Shown here: positions 46,345 through 57,741 of the stretch, piece after piece | How the letters are laid out: every line of letters starts with the position of its first letter | Position numbering within the stretch: position 1 is the first letter of the stretch | Source of the DNA: Roridomyces roridus | Taxonomy: Eukaryota; Basidiomycota; Agaricomycetes; Agaricales; Mycenaceae | NCBI GenBank assembly: GCA_029378245.1 | Contig: JARKIF010000012.1 | Location: 620,001 to 684,000, forward strand | Direction: 5' to 3' | DNA: 64,000 bases | The notes under the pieces: generated by a model | What the model saw: the letters and a program-made list of their open reading frames with translations, nothing else | Told to the model about the DNA's origin: nothing | The model's database searches: none | Program-made: the position numbers and the translations under genes

Positions 46345-47753
46345 GGGTGCTTTGTGTGGGCGCCCGCACCAGGTACGAGTTGGTATATATACGATTTCGA
46401 TTCCGAGGTCCCCGCATCCCACTTGTGGCGCAATTAAAAATGAATCTATACTGGAGGCATGTTTCATTACGGAGACCGAACGTACCCGTCTTACTTACTA
46501 TAGTCTTGGCTGCGTCCCCTTCGGTCTATATGCTTCTATATGCGCAATCTGTCTGTCGGAAGTGGAGTGCAGCGAGGGGTCTCAGCCTCCTTATCCGCTT
46601 TTGACGGAAATTCGACGGGTATCAAGGGTCTTTCTTGGGCGCGCCCTTCCGTCAAGGCAGGCACCGAGCACCGAGTAAGCAATTATAGGGATTGATCTGA
46701 TGGATGGAAGGATGGATGGATTGGCCAGGGTTGGGTGTTTGATAATTGATTGAACCCCACACTGCAGTTACGTTTTGAATGGCGTCTTGGGAAGGAAAGG
46801 GTGTATTCTGGCGTCTTTGCCGAAACTTACCGAACCCGCCGCCTTGAACCCGCCCGACTTCTTTGTGGATCTAGGCCCTCTGGACGCGGGTTTCCAAGAC
46901 CGTGGTGAAACTCAACCAAGAGCTCGAGTTCAAACGCGGCAATAGTGTTCGAACCGCTATATATTGGAGTTTTAATATTTATATCTGCAACTCTCCAATC
47001 TACCGGTACAACTTCCCTTTTGGACTTCCCCTCGTGTCTGCTTCGTTTTCAAGAGTTGTCAAATGTGGGTCTACTGTATCGTATGGTCTGGTTGTTACTA
47101 CTGTTCCAACTTTTCTTTCCAATTTGTTCTGAATTTTCTTATGTTTACCCAGCCTTCCCCGCGTTAAACGAGCTTCCGGAGCTTCCTGCTAGAGATGGGC
47201 ACGGTTGGCGTTCCACGCAGTCGTGATTCGGTCAAGCTACGAGGTACGCCTACTCTCAAGTCCATATTCACGTTCCATCGTGACACCCTAGTATTATAGT
47301 ACATGCTCGCAGATGGCTCTTTCGTCCCCGGCTCCCTCGCTCATGCGCGCTGTCTTGACTCCTGACTCCTGAGGAATCCTTACTCCCCCGTGATTTACGT
47401 TCTGGCAATTGCCAATGAGCAGCTCCGAGCTTTTGATCACGGTGCGTTCGCTTTCAGTCTCTGCTCGCGTACCAGTTGCGGTTCGCCGTATTGAGACGAG
47501 CAGCTCCGCTGCCTTTCCTCCTTCACGCAGGCGATACTTCTCGGCTGACGCTAGGGTATTTATTTGCAGTGACGGTCAGTCGGCTTGATTTCAACGGCTT
47601 GCGTGCGCCACCAGATTCGATAGTTTTGCGGCATTGCAGCCTGCAGGACCCTCCTCGGAGGACGAGATGGTCAAATGGAACGAGGAAATAAAGTGCGGAT
47701 GGTTCTCAACCAAGGCCGAACGACCGAGGAGTACGCCGTCTTTTGCATTTCCC
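46345..47753. other. long intergenic region
   Basis: About 1.4 kb without a supported gene. A short GGATGGAT microsatellite-like run lies near 46700-46720. Open frames are short and featureless. Confidence 0.4.
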
Positions 47754-48055
47754 CTAGTTCATCCCATGGCTTTCCAGTTCGTATTCGCTGCAGAGGTGGT
47801 AGTACGCCATTGGCAGAAGCCACAGCGCACCGGGTACAAGGGACCGGGGTGGGAGGTTTCGCCCAGTGTCAAGCACACTGCTGCAATCCAATGACCCCAT
47901 GCTCTCATGCTTGAGAAGGGTGAGCGGATACAGGTCTCCCAGATGTTCCAGGGCGCGACGGCGGAGGAAGGGGACGTCGTATTTATGTGAAAGGCGAAGG
48001 ACAGCGATGACTTCAAAGCCCGCAAAGGCAGGAAGCTGAATGAGTTTGAGAAGTA
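47754..48055 (-). pseudogene. fragment of a BTB-family gene
   Basis: In one open frame it encodes FEVIAVLRLSHKYDVPFLRR, RALEHLGDLYPLTLLKHESM and ALWLLPMAYYHLCSEYE. These match the segment after the BTB domain in the genes at 38475 and 39937. The BTB domain itself and the C-terminal third are missing, and the frame stops at 47754. It is a relic on the minus strand. Confidence 0.75.
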
Positions 48056-48283
48056 ATTAAAATGAGACTACTTCGAATCCTCTTGCATATTTGAAGGAAA
48101 AATCCACGTAGAATAAATATCTGGGTCCGAGGGATATATGGACGCGTTCCGAACACGTGAGCGTGTCGCTCCCATCACGCATCATTCCGTCAATAGCAAC
48201 AATTGACCTGCTTAGCGCTTCCATCCAGCTTGCATCGCACCCCATCGCGCGACATTCACAGTTTCTCAGTCTGCAACCACTTG

Positions 48284-49960
48284 ATGTCCTGTGCACTCTG
48301 TGGAACCGCTGGCGCGATCGGTGACTTCCCGCTATTGCTCGGGCAGTGCAGCTCGATTCCCAAACATTTACTCACCACCAATGTCCCCCCTCTTGACTCC
48401 CAGATCCCCGTTCTTCAGCAAATCCTATCGGATAGCCAAGCCAGTGTCGGAGTGCTCAACGCTCGGATAGCCGATTTGCGAGCGGCCTTGACTCGCCTTG
48501 TTCGGGAGCGGGATGATCTCGTCGTGACAGGCATGAAATGCAAGGAGGCACTCGCTCCGGTGAGGCGCATTCCGCCGGAGCTGGTTATCGAGATCCTTTC
48601 GAGAATCTGTTGCACCCGTATGATCAAAGACGGCGAGCGCGGCGAGCGCGTCAAACAGCCGCCATGGCGGCTCACTCATATCTGCAAGTCGTGGAGGCAG
48701 ACCGCCATTGGCTCCCCTTTGCTATGGCGCTCCTTTACAATCGTCCACGGCCTCGGCCAAAACTTCCACAGACCACCTTTTTCCGCTGCCATGATCCAAG
48801 CTCAGCTGTCCCGCACGGGTAGAGTCCCACTTCATATCCATTACCAGTGGCGCGATCATGGTCACTACCGGCAATTCGGGGAAGAAGCCTGGATCTGGAA
48901 TCTACTTCTTCCACACTCGAATCGCTGGCAAACGTTGTACATTCGCTGCTCCAGCTGGGAACTTGCATTGCGTCTGGACGCGTTTCTCCAACCCATCAAA
49001 GACCGCCTCAGCCGTTTGATTAAGGTGGAATTCATCGTTGACGCCGATCATAGGGTTTGGAACCGGTGGGACCTGTTCTCCGCTGCACCGCGTCTATCCA
49101 GTGTACTCTTGACGAGCAGCACTCACAGTCAGTACTCTCCCGATGTTGTTGTTCCCTGGTCACAGATCACCCGTTACCGCGGATGCTACTCTACTGCCGA
49201 GCAGCTCAAGATCTTGCGCTCTTGCACCCATTTAGTGGAATGTAGCATTCGATTTATCAAATCAAGTCGCGCTCGCGACGACACACCCGTCGTTCTTCCC
49301 CTTCTCCTCCGACTCCACGTCGCATCTAGTGAGGTTCTGACACACATCACGGCTCCGATTCTCGAGGAGCTGCTGATACAGGATGTCGCGCCAACCCTAA
49401 CCCCCTTCCTGGAGCGATCGTCCTGTCATTTGTCGACCCTCATCCTCACGAACCTCTTGTCTATCGATGACCTCATCCCCTTCCTCGCCGTCTGCTCGAC
49501 GCTCGAGCATTTCACTTTCATCCTCGACGCGCATTCCAAAGTCACCGTCGGCAGCATGTCCACCCTATTCAAGGCGCTGGCGCTGCAAACGCCTCCCACT
49601 CAAACAAATGACATTTGCCCCGGCCTCACCTCATTAACGTTCGGCTGGTGGAGCCTCCGCGGGTCTTCATGGAAAGACGCGTTCTTTGCAATGATTCGTA
49701 GTCGCGTGCACCGACTCCGTGTCATCCGTATTTTGTCGCTCAGAGTTGGCGGGAACGATTTTGCTGACGCGTTGCGGCAACAAATTGGCCAGTTGAATCG
49801 TACAGGGTCGCCGTTTGATGCGAAGCAGTTGAACGGTCGCAAGGCACAAGTTTCCTGGATGGGCTTCGTTTGTGAGGGCTACAGCTACGATTTATGTATA
49901 TCTTGCGAATTTTGCACCAACTTTGTAAAATCATCCATGTATACGTACTTACTTAGATAG
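48284..49960 (+). CDS. F-box protein, family copy 1 (C-terminus altered by a shift)
   Basis: First member of a four-copy family. The start at 48284 (MSCALCGTAGAIGDFPLLLG) is chosen because it is conserved in copies 2 and 4; an in-frame ATG at 48203 is possible. A coiled-coil-like stretch (QASVGVLNARIADLRAALTR) precedes the F-box (VRRIPPELVIEILSRICC, then ICKSWRQTAIGSPLLWRSF). LRR-like repeats follow (RLSSVLL, LRSCTHLVECSI, LLRLHVASSE, LSTLILTNLLSIDDLIPFL). Near 49850 one G is missing relative to copy 4. The family ending (GFLEGLYL and a stop) is therefore read in another frame and replaced by about 30 unrelated residues ending MYTYLLR. Probably an SCF substrate adaptor. Confidence 0.82.
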   Translation: MSCALCGTAGAIGDFPLLLGQCSSIPKHLLTTNVPPLDSQIPVLQQILSDSQASVGVLNARIADLRAALTRLVRERDDLVVTGMKCKEALAPVRRIPPELVIEILSRICCTRMIKDGERGERVKQPPWRLTHICKSWRQTAIGSPLLWRSFTIVHGLGQNFHRPPFSAAMIQAQLSRTGRVPLHIHYQWRDHGHYRQFGEEAWIWNLLLPHSNRWQTLYIRCSSWELALRLDAFLQPIKDRLSRLIKVEFIVDADHRVWNRWDLFSAAPRLSSVLLTSSTHSQYSPDVVVPWSQITRYRGCYSTAEQLKILRSCTHLVECSIRFIKSSRARDDTPVVLPLLLRLHVASSEVLTHITAPILEELLIQDVAPTLTPFLERSSCHLSTLILTNLLSIDDLIPFLAVCSTLEHFTFILDAHSKVTVGSMSTLFKALALQTPPTQTNDICPGLTSLTFGWWSLRGSSWKDAFFAMIRSRVHRLRVIRILSLRVGGNDFADALRQQIGQLNRTGSPFDAKQLNGRKAQVSWMGFVCEGYSYDLCISCEFCTNFVKSSMYTYLLR

Positions 49961-50322
49961 ATGTTGCCAATTTTTCTTGTTCGGCGCGTTGTGGGCCACG
50001 GTGTGAGTACCAAATGCGCCGTGGCTGTTGCAGTGAGCTCATATTCTGCTCACAGAGCGTCTTCTCTTAGGGTTTATGTTGGTCGCGACTCGGCCCTCGG
50101 GACATACTACATATACTCTATACACCTGCCAGTGAGCGCCGGCGCGCGACTTTCATGGCATCCTGGCACACTGCCGATGTTTTACAACAACAGATTCTAT
50201 CGCAAAACACATGTCTCGGTGGCAATGTATCGACGCGTTTTCAGCACGTGGGCGCGTGCGTGCTTATTTGGCAAGCATCATTTCGTCGACACGACGCTCC
50301 TTCCAAGCGTGTCTCGACCCCG
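49961..50322. other. upstream region of F-box copy 2
   Basis: About 360 bp with no gene. CACGTG at 50245-50250 lies 78 bp before the start codon, as upstream of copies 1 and 4. Confidence 0.45.
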
Positions 50323-51902
50323 ATGTCTTGTGCGCTCTGTGGGACCGCTGGCGCGATCGGCGACTTTTCAACAATCCCGGGGCAGTCTGGCTCGATTCCC
50401 AAGCATCTAATCACCAGCAATGTCCCTCCTCTCGACTCCCAAATCCCCGTCTTTCGGCGACTCCTTGCGGAGAGCCAAGACAATTTCGGAGTACTCAACG
50501 CTCGGATAGACGCTCTTCAGGCGGCCTTGACTCGCCTCGTTCGGGAGCGGGATGATCTCGTCATGAGGTGCAAGGAGGTACTCGCTCCGGTGAGGCGCAT
50601 TCCAGCAGAGTTGGTTATCGAGATCTTTTCGAGAGTCCGCTGCACCCGAATTATCAAAGACGGCGAGGACGTAGCGCAGCCGCCATGGCGCCTCGCTCAT
50701 ATCTGCAGGTCGTGGAGGCAGACGGCCATCGGCTGCCCTTTACTATGGTGCTCCTTCAGGATCATTCATTGACAAACACCTCCAGACCGTATTTTCCGCC
50801 AGCCATGATTCAAACTCAGCTCTCCCGCACGGGCAGCGTCCCACTTCATATCCATTATGACTGGCGCGATGAACATTCCGGCCAATTTGGGGAGGAAGCC
50901 TTCATATGGAACATACTTCTTCCGCACTCAGATCGCTGGCAAGCATTGCATATTCGCTGCGCCAGTTGGGACCACGTAGGGCGTTTGGACATACTTCTCA
51001 AACCGGTCAAACGGCGCCTCGCCGGTTTGACCAAAGTCGAGTTCATTGTTAATGCCCATTATTGGAATAGTATTCCGAGGCAGTGGGACCTATTCTCTGC
51101 TGCGCCGCGTCTATCTACTGTCCTCTTGACCGCCTCGACCTACAATGAAGACTCCCCCAATGCTGTCATACCGTGGTCACAGATCACCCGCTATCGCGGG
51201 TGTTACGGTGCCGCCAGGCAGCTCGACATTTTGCGCTCCTGCACCCATTTGGTCGAATGTAGCGTTGTTTTCAACCTAGCGCTGCGTACTCCTAACGACA
51301 TACCCTTGGTTCTTCCCCATCTCCTCCGACTCCATGTGTACTCCGGTGATATTCTGACATACATCACAGCTCCAGTCCTTGAAGAGCTGCTGATAAAGGA
51401 TATTGCGCCCACCCTGGCTCCCTTCTTGGAGCGATCCTGCTGCCGCTTGACCACCCTCATCCTCAGGAGCCTCTTGTCTATCGACGACCTCATCCCCCTC
51501 CTCACCCTCTGCCCGTCGCTCGAGCACTTCACTTTCATCCTTTCGGAGGCATATGCCAAGATCCCCGTCGGCAGCCTGTCCACGCTATTCAACGCGCTGG
51601 CGCTGCAGCGGTCTCCCGCTCAAACGAGTGACATCATTTGCCCAGGCCTCACCTCACTGACGTTCGGCTGGTGGAGCCTCCGAGGGAGTTCGTGGAAAGA
51701 CGCATTCTTTGCCATGATTCGCAGTCGCGCGCAACGACTCCGTGTCGTCCGTGTTCTGTCGCTCAAAGTTGGCGGGAACGATTTTGCCGAGGAGTTGCGG
51801 GTGCACATTGGTTGCTTAAACTGCGAGGCCTGTTCGCCGTTCGATGCCAGGCAGTTGAGTGGTCACGATGCCCAATGTTTTGTCAATGGACTCTATCTTT
51901 GA
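50323..51902 (+). pseudogene. F-box protein, family copy 2, frameshifted
   Basis: The N-terminal 149 residues are in one frame (MSCALCGTAGAIGDFSTIPG, VRRIPAELVIEIFSRVRC, ICRSWRQTAIGCPLLWCSF) and stop at 50770-50772. Aligned with copy 4, 7 bases are missing just after the codons for IIH. The rest of the protein continues in another frame (PAMIQTQLSRTGSVPLHIHY, LRSCTHLVECSVVFNL, LTSLTFGWWSLRGSSWKDAF) to a normal family ending NGLYL at 51902. Apart from this one lesion it looks well preserved, suggesting recent inactivation. Confidence 0.82.
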
Positions 51903-52588
51903 AGGCTAGATCTAAGCCTGGTTCGTGTACTACATCTTGCGCATTTTGAACCAATGTAAAAAATAAAAGCATCCATGTACTTGGAAAGAAATAAGACCGG
52001 CAGACCAAGACAATCATGACCACGGACGAGAAGGACAAGGACCATCCAGCGGGTGCCGTAGGGGTGACCACGGCGGGGGACGAAGGAACTGGCGCAGAGG
52101 CTGTGAAACAGCTGGCCCGCGAGGAACGAGAGGAGGCAAAAGGCTAGGAGGATGTCGTTGGACATGGGTGGTAGCAAAGCTGAGGACAAGACACATGAAA
52201 CCGGCGGCTTTTATACCTCGACGGCTGAAGGTGGCTGACAAGTGGGCAATGTAGTCGACACTTGGACTGCAAAAAGTCGGTAGAGTGAGCATCGTCTTGC
52301 GTATGGTGGTGGAGCCGATATTAGGGACATGGAGGGAGGAGGAGCAGAGTCGGGGTGTTGCCATCAGCGCGTCTTGCCAAATGCGTCCAGTTCTCCTCAG
52401 ACCACAGCGGGATCGCACACCAGCCCGCCAAAGCGCAGCATTACATTCTATTCTACCAGGTCCGTGAGCCACATGTATGTACTGTAAGGAAAAGGAGAGG
52501 TAGCTAGGTATAGACAAATACTATTCGATACATCGGTTAGTGAGTAGCGGAGGAAACAGAAAAAGCGAGATAAAAGAATGTCAAGAAA
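51903..52588. other. intergenic region; possible small membrane protein
   Basis: About 690 bp between F-box copy 2 and the GMC gene. A minus-strand frame from about 52165 (MSNDILLAFCLLSFLAGQLF) has a hydrophobic start and could encode a small membrane protein, but nothing else supports it. Otherwise nothing is seen. Confidence 0.25.
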
Positions 52589-55400
52589 TCAAGACCGTCC
52601 ATACCCCGCACTCCCCGGCGGTGAGTCCAAATACCTCCCATAGCTCGGATGAGAATGGGAGGGCGAGGAAGGCGAATGCAACGCCACCACATCATCTGCC
52701 GACAAATTCGAATGCATCGCGCCATACGTCGGCGCTGCACCATAGCCAGGATCATACAGCCCCACACCCTGGTGCTCCCCATAGTGCTGCGCCCGATAGT
52801 CGTACTGCACCTCTTGCTGATTCTCTGGGTGCAGCGTATCCATACTAATCGCCGTCGACATCGAATGCCGACTATCCGAGCCTGGGCCCGAGCTCATGAA
52901 GGGTGCTTGTGGCTTGTACGCACTCCGTCCATGATCATCCTCCGCAAACCACGCGTCGTCCTTCCCAAAGGCAGACGCACGAGCTTGCTTGGCGTGATTC
53001 CGGCGGCGACAGAAGAATACGAGGAACTACAAAGCAGGCAGGTGAATGAGTGAAAGACGAGTGAATGTAAGGACGACGTACACCAAGCAAGACCAGGGCA
53101 GCCACGCCCGACGCAGCCCCGATGATAACCTTCGTACTGGTCGAAAGCGTCGAGGCGTTGGTCTTGGCGGCGTCACCGGCACTCCCAGTCGACCCCGACC
53201 CGTCAGAGCCCGACCCCGACCCCGAGTCAGATGGATCCGAGCTGGTCGTCGTATTGACCACAGCAAAATGCGCCGCCTTGATGATATCAGCCGCGTTCTC
53301 CGCAACACCATACGCAGTCGCCATCAAATGTGCTGTGAACGACAAGTCAGTCCCTTGCATTCCCAGAATGAATGAAAGAAACTCACCAGAAACATGCAAC
53401 GGCACGATGCTCACATCCACCACCCTCAAGTTCTTCGTCCCATAGACCATCAGAGTGGTGTCCACCACACCCCCACTCTCCTTTGGCAACATCGAATTCG
53501 TCCCACACGGATGGTATTCCGTGGACGCGTAGTTCTCCACATACGTGTCAATATCACCGTCCGCCGTCGTGCCCGTCCCAGGCAACGTCTCCCCGACGAT
53601 CATGTCCTTCATCGGCTCCGTGGCGATAATCTGCCGCACATACTTGAAAGCAGCGCGCATGACGTCCAAGTCATACGAAATCGACAGGTAATTGGGGTTG
53701 ATGTCGGGGTAGTCAAAGACCGAGGCGGATGTGATGCGGACGTAGCCCCGTGAGAATGGGTGCTGGATACAGAATTGAATGCCGATTTGAGAAGCGGCGG
53801 AGCCAAACATATTGAATCTATTGACCAGTAAGAAAAGGAAAGGAGAAGGAAGGAATAACGCACATAAGCTCCACCTGCCCAATTGTCGACGACGCCGCCC
53901 ACTCTGCGATAATGGCATACTGAGCCTTGATGCCCGCCTGCACCGTCGAGTCAAAAGACGACGCCTGAGCCGACGTCGTCAGGGCTCCAGCCACATCAAT
54001 ACCTGACGCCCAACTCGAAGCGTCCGTGCCCATCAAATCCGCAATGGAAGGATACGCGGTCGCCTCGTTCCAGTAAGTCCACATGCCGGTCCCAGACTGC
54101 TTCCAGATCGCGAGCTGGTCAGCCCAGAGCGTCTGGTCGTCCTTGAGGGCAGCCCAAGTATTGTTGTCGGTGGCTTGCATGTATAACGAGTCCGAGACTA
54201 TAGTAGAATATAAGCTCGTCATCAATAAAAGTGTGGAAATCACGCACCATGATCTTGCAAATTGGCGCCAACGCCAGGCAGATCGACAACGCTGGAGATA
54301 CCAAGCCCCGTGAGCATGGTTTTGTCGCCCACACCCGAGAGCTGGAGTATCTGCGGAGACCCAATAGTACCGCCCGATAGGATGACTTCCTTGGCAGCGG
54401 TGACGCTGTAGACCGTGCCACCCGCATTGGCCGCAAACGACACACCACTCGCGACCGCTGCACCCTCCGTCGTGTCATTCCAATTGACCTTGGTGACCTG
54501 GTACCCCGTGAGGATAACCAGATTCGGTCGTGCGTACGGTGCAATGTAGCCGAAATTCGAGTCGGATCGACTGCCGTTCGCTGGATTAATGATGGAAGGC
54601 GTGAAGGTGACGCCGATGTTGGTGCCGTTTGCAGGGTCCAGCGTTTTATCGAGACCCATCGCGACCATGGTCGGCACCCATGTCGTGAGGTGGTCATATT
54701 GGTACGAGCTGTAGCTTGAATGAATGGGCCCGCTACTCCCGTGTGCGTTGACGTCGTGCGTGACGGAGAACTTGGCTGCGTCGTCGTCGGTCATGGGTGT
54801 GAAGGTCTCCGCCTGAATAAGGTCAGTCAGAGAATACAAGGGAAGCTGAATACGCACCTTATTCATTGCAGCTTGCATTCCATCCCAACCCCACTTGTCC
54901 GCCCCAGCCGCGCCGTTCTGCAGCGTTTGCCAAGCATCATACTCGGCCGAACTCCCGCGACACCAAAATCCGCCATTGATAGCAGACGACCCACCCAGGC
55001 CCTTCCCTCTCGGCCAGGACAACTGTCCACCACTGGCGCTTGTCTGCGGCGTCGTCTGGTACTGCCAATCGTACGTCGACCCAGTCAAGCCATTGAGATA
55101 CGACATCCCTAAACACCATAAGAAACAATACATGCCGAGGAGGACAAGACACGCACCTGGGATAGTTATCTGGTCCTGGAACTCCGATCCATCCGACCCA
55201 GCTTCGATGACTGCGACAGTGACATTCGACCACTCAGCGAGCCGACCAGCGAGAGCGAGCCCTGCGGTGCCTCCGCCCACTATCACGAAATCGAAAGTCT
55301 TGCCAGCAACCTGCGTCGGATCCGTCGTGGACCGCTTCGTGGAGGAGGAGGCAGCAGCAGCAGATGCTGCCGCGAAAGCGAAAACGAGTGCAAGGTGCAT
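52589..55400 (-). CDS. GMC oxidoreductase with C-terminal membrane anchor and cytosolic tail
   Basis: Glucose-methanol-choline family FAD enzyme (aryl-alcohol or sugar/alcohol oxidase type). Signal peptide MHLALVFAFAAASAAAASSS; FDFVIVGGGTAGLALAGRLA (FAD motif); SWPRGKGLGGSSAINGGFW (GMC signature 1); EVILSGGTIGSPQILQLSGV (signature 2). ASTEYHPCGTNSML holds the catalytic-side His region, followed by NLRVVDVSIVPLHVSG. After the normal end, the reading continues through a Ser/Gly linker (SSDPSDSGSGSGSDGSGSTG) to a hydrophobic helix (KVIIGAASGVAALVLL spliced to FLVFFCRRRNHAKQ). A tail of about 130 residues follows, ending SAGYGRS at 52589. Six introns keep frame. This predicts a type-I membrane protein with the catalytic domain outside. 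Confidence 0.85.
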
Positions 55401-55869
55401 GTAGATGCGTAACGAATGTCGTGCGGTGCGGTATTATACTTGGAAGATGGTGGGCTGGACAAGGCAGGCCTGGTTACCTGCAGTCAGAATGGGATCTTCC
55501 GGAACGCGGTAGGCTCAAACCTAGACCGCAGCGAGACCGCGTGTCGGAAGATCATTTGAAAATAATGCATCCGTCCGTTTAGCCAGTCTCCACTTCAGGG
55601 ACCGGCGAGTGTAAGCCGAGCATTGTGGGCTTGTCGCGCGGCGTTGCTAGCCCGTGTATTGAAAGCAGGGATTGAGGGAGCGAGGGGCGGTGAAGAAGGA
55701 CCGAGATGGGAGTGGAAATCTAGACCAGGTCGCTGGTGTGGTCTTGTTTGGATCCGGATCACGCGCGCCTCTTTCTCCTTCCGTTCACTCACAATATCCC
55801 TGAACATCCCTCGGGCCTCGGGCGCTAGGTGACTCTCTACGTTCTTTCATGGCCTTGACTCGGATTTCT
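55401..55869. other. GMC gene upstream region
   Basis: About 470 bp with no gene seen. It lies between the GMC start and the F-box fragment that begins near 55870. Confidence 0.4.
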
Positions 55870-56305
55870 GGCTCATTTCAATGCACTCCAGTGATATTCT
55901 GACATACATCACAGCTCCAGTCCTTGAAGAGCTGGATACAGGATATCGCGCCTACCCTAACCCCCTTCCTGGAGCGATCGTCCTGTCTTTTGTCGACCCT
56001 CATCCTCACGAACCTCTTGTCTATCGATGACCTCATCCCCTTCCTCACCCTCTGCCCGTACCTCGAGCACTTCACTTTCATCCTTTCGGAGGCATATGCC
56101 AAGATCCCCGTCGGCAGCCTGTCCACGCTATTCAACGCGTTGGCCCTGTAGCGATCTCCCGCTCAAACAAATGATAACATTTGCCCCGGCCTCACCTCAC
56201 TATCGTTCGGATGGTGCAACCTCAGCGGGAGCAAATCGATTGCTTGAATCCACCGTACTAAGCGGTGACCAGGCGCAATGGTTCCTCGAGGGGCTCTTTT
56301 TGTGA
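55870..56305 (+). pseudogene. F-box family copy 3, 3' fragment
   Basis: Only the C-terminal third of the family is present: ILTYITAPVLEEL, then SLSTLILTNLLSIDDLIPFL-like and SLEHFTFILSEAYAKIPV-like segments, and the family end QWFLEGLFL at 56305. There are frame slips (near 55935), a stop at about 56150, and an internal deletion removing the FGWWSLRGSSWKDAF to KVGGNDFAEEL segment. It is a decayed duplicate, most similar to copy 2 in the SEAYAKIPVGSLSTLFNALAL stretch. Confidence 0.8.
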
Positions 56306-56560
56306 GGACAGTGCGCGTCTATCCATGCATATATGTGTCTTGTAACATGATACATGTAGATAAATGACCTGCCCTTTCTAGTTCATTGCAACTTCGGATA
56401 TCTCCCGCTTCATGAGATGAACCGTTTCCTTGTATGGCGCGGCGAATTTGTGCAAAGACTGCATGAGCCTGTTCCCGCTTCACGCAGCTTTTTGGCATTT
56501 TACAAAGGCACATCGGCTTGCTTTTTGCATTCCACGGCAATGTTGACGACCGTTTCAAGT

Positions 56561-56637
56561 TTACAGCGCTATTCAGATGTATGCGGAAAACGCAATTTTT
56601 TTTCCACAGATTCTCACGTCATCTAAATTTATCTTGA
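56561..56637 (+). repeat. inverted repeat, left copy
   Basis: About 77 bp starting TTACAGCGCTATTCA and containing TATGCGGAAAACGCAATTTT. Its inverted partner is at 57265-57341. Confidence 0.75.
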
Positions 56638-57264
56638 CGTGCTCTTTGTGCTTTCACCGCCGTCTTCCGCCTACCCCAGCGTCTCTCGGGGCCCAGGGTG
56701 TCTTTTCTAACCCCCCATGACGCCCTGGAGCGCACGGCTGCCCACCCTCAGCTTGTCAAGGCCACCAGTACGACACCGAGCGCAACGCACAAACCCGACA
56801 CTTGATGTGCCTTTATTCTTCTCCGCTTCGATGTGCACCTCATTTGGGGGTCGGCGGAAGACTGTGCCAGCTCTCATAACCACCTGAGCACACATTCAGC
56901 CGGCTTTTCGGACGGCGGCATACCCAAGAGCCATCGCGAACCGAGTGTCGGACCCTTCCAGCCTCAACAAAGCCTCGGGAGATATGGGAACCGTTGGGAA
57001 GGGCTGAATAGATGGGCCACTGGAATTCGAGGTGTTTGGCAGACGTTTGGAAGCCCTTTGCGGCGGTGAGTGTTCTTCAACTAGCACACTGATGAAATAG
57101 CAGCAATCCTGGTTGCGATCGACCCTCCCGCCTTTCGCCCTTTTTTGTCATCTTGCATCCATACCAAAACATGGACAGTTGACTCTGAATACCAGATTTC
57201 CTCCAACTACGAGGCTACTGCACTGAACGGCGTCGAATACACCGACTTTGTACCGTGATGTATC

Positions 57265-57341
57265 GTTGAGACGAATTTAGATGACGTGGGAATCTGTGGG
57301 AAAAAATTGCGTTTTCCGCATAGATGTGAATAGCGCTGTAA
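57265..57341 (-). repeat. inverted repeat, right copy
   Basis: Reverse complement of 56561-56637 with about 90 percent identity by eye. Confidence 0.75.
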
Positions 57342-57741
57342 GCCAATATTCGACGCGAAATCGGAGAAACCTGTTCCAGGCAAGAATCGCCTGATAAACT
57401 TCCATTCGCAGTGATTCCGCATTGGAATTATTACCAGCGAACGACTGGTAGTATCCCATTTGGCAAATAGTAAACGTTGAAAAGAAACGAGTTCAAACGG
57501 TATCAAACCGTGGCATGGCTTACATGTAAGTAGCTCCTGACTCCTGATCAAGGTTGTCGTACGCGTGACTGTCTCTGACTCTTCTGAATTCACGCAGAAT
57601 TACATGTCTCAGACTCTCAGGTCTGGGTCCGTGGGATGTATCGGACACGTGAGCGTGTCCAAGTGTTTGCTTATCTGGCAAGCATCAACACGACGTTGCT
57701 CCCACCGCGCTTCTGCTCTCGTCTACCGTGTCTCCAACCCG

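Larger units (their letters stand above)
56306..57741. other. intergenic region with an inverted duplication
   Basis: About 1.4 kb with no supported gene. It contains the inverted repeat pair described separately, and CACGTG at 57646-57651 upstream of F-box copy 4. Confidence 0.45.

Noticed and set aside
46680..46725. GGATGGAT run as a functional repeat array
   Set aside because: Too short and imperfect; it looks like an ordinary microsatellite.
51883..52189. Small membrane protein gene on the minus strand
   Set aside because: A hydrophobic start is visible, but frames are short, there is no known family and the 3' UTR of the F-box copy overlaps. Mentioned only as a possibility.
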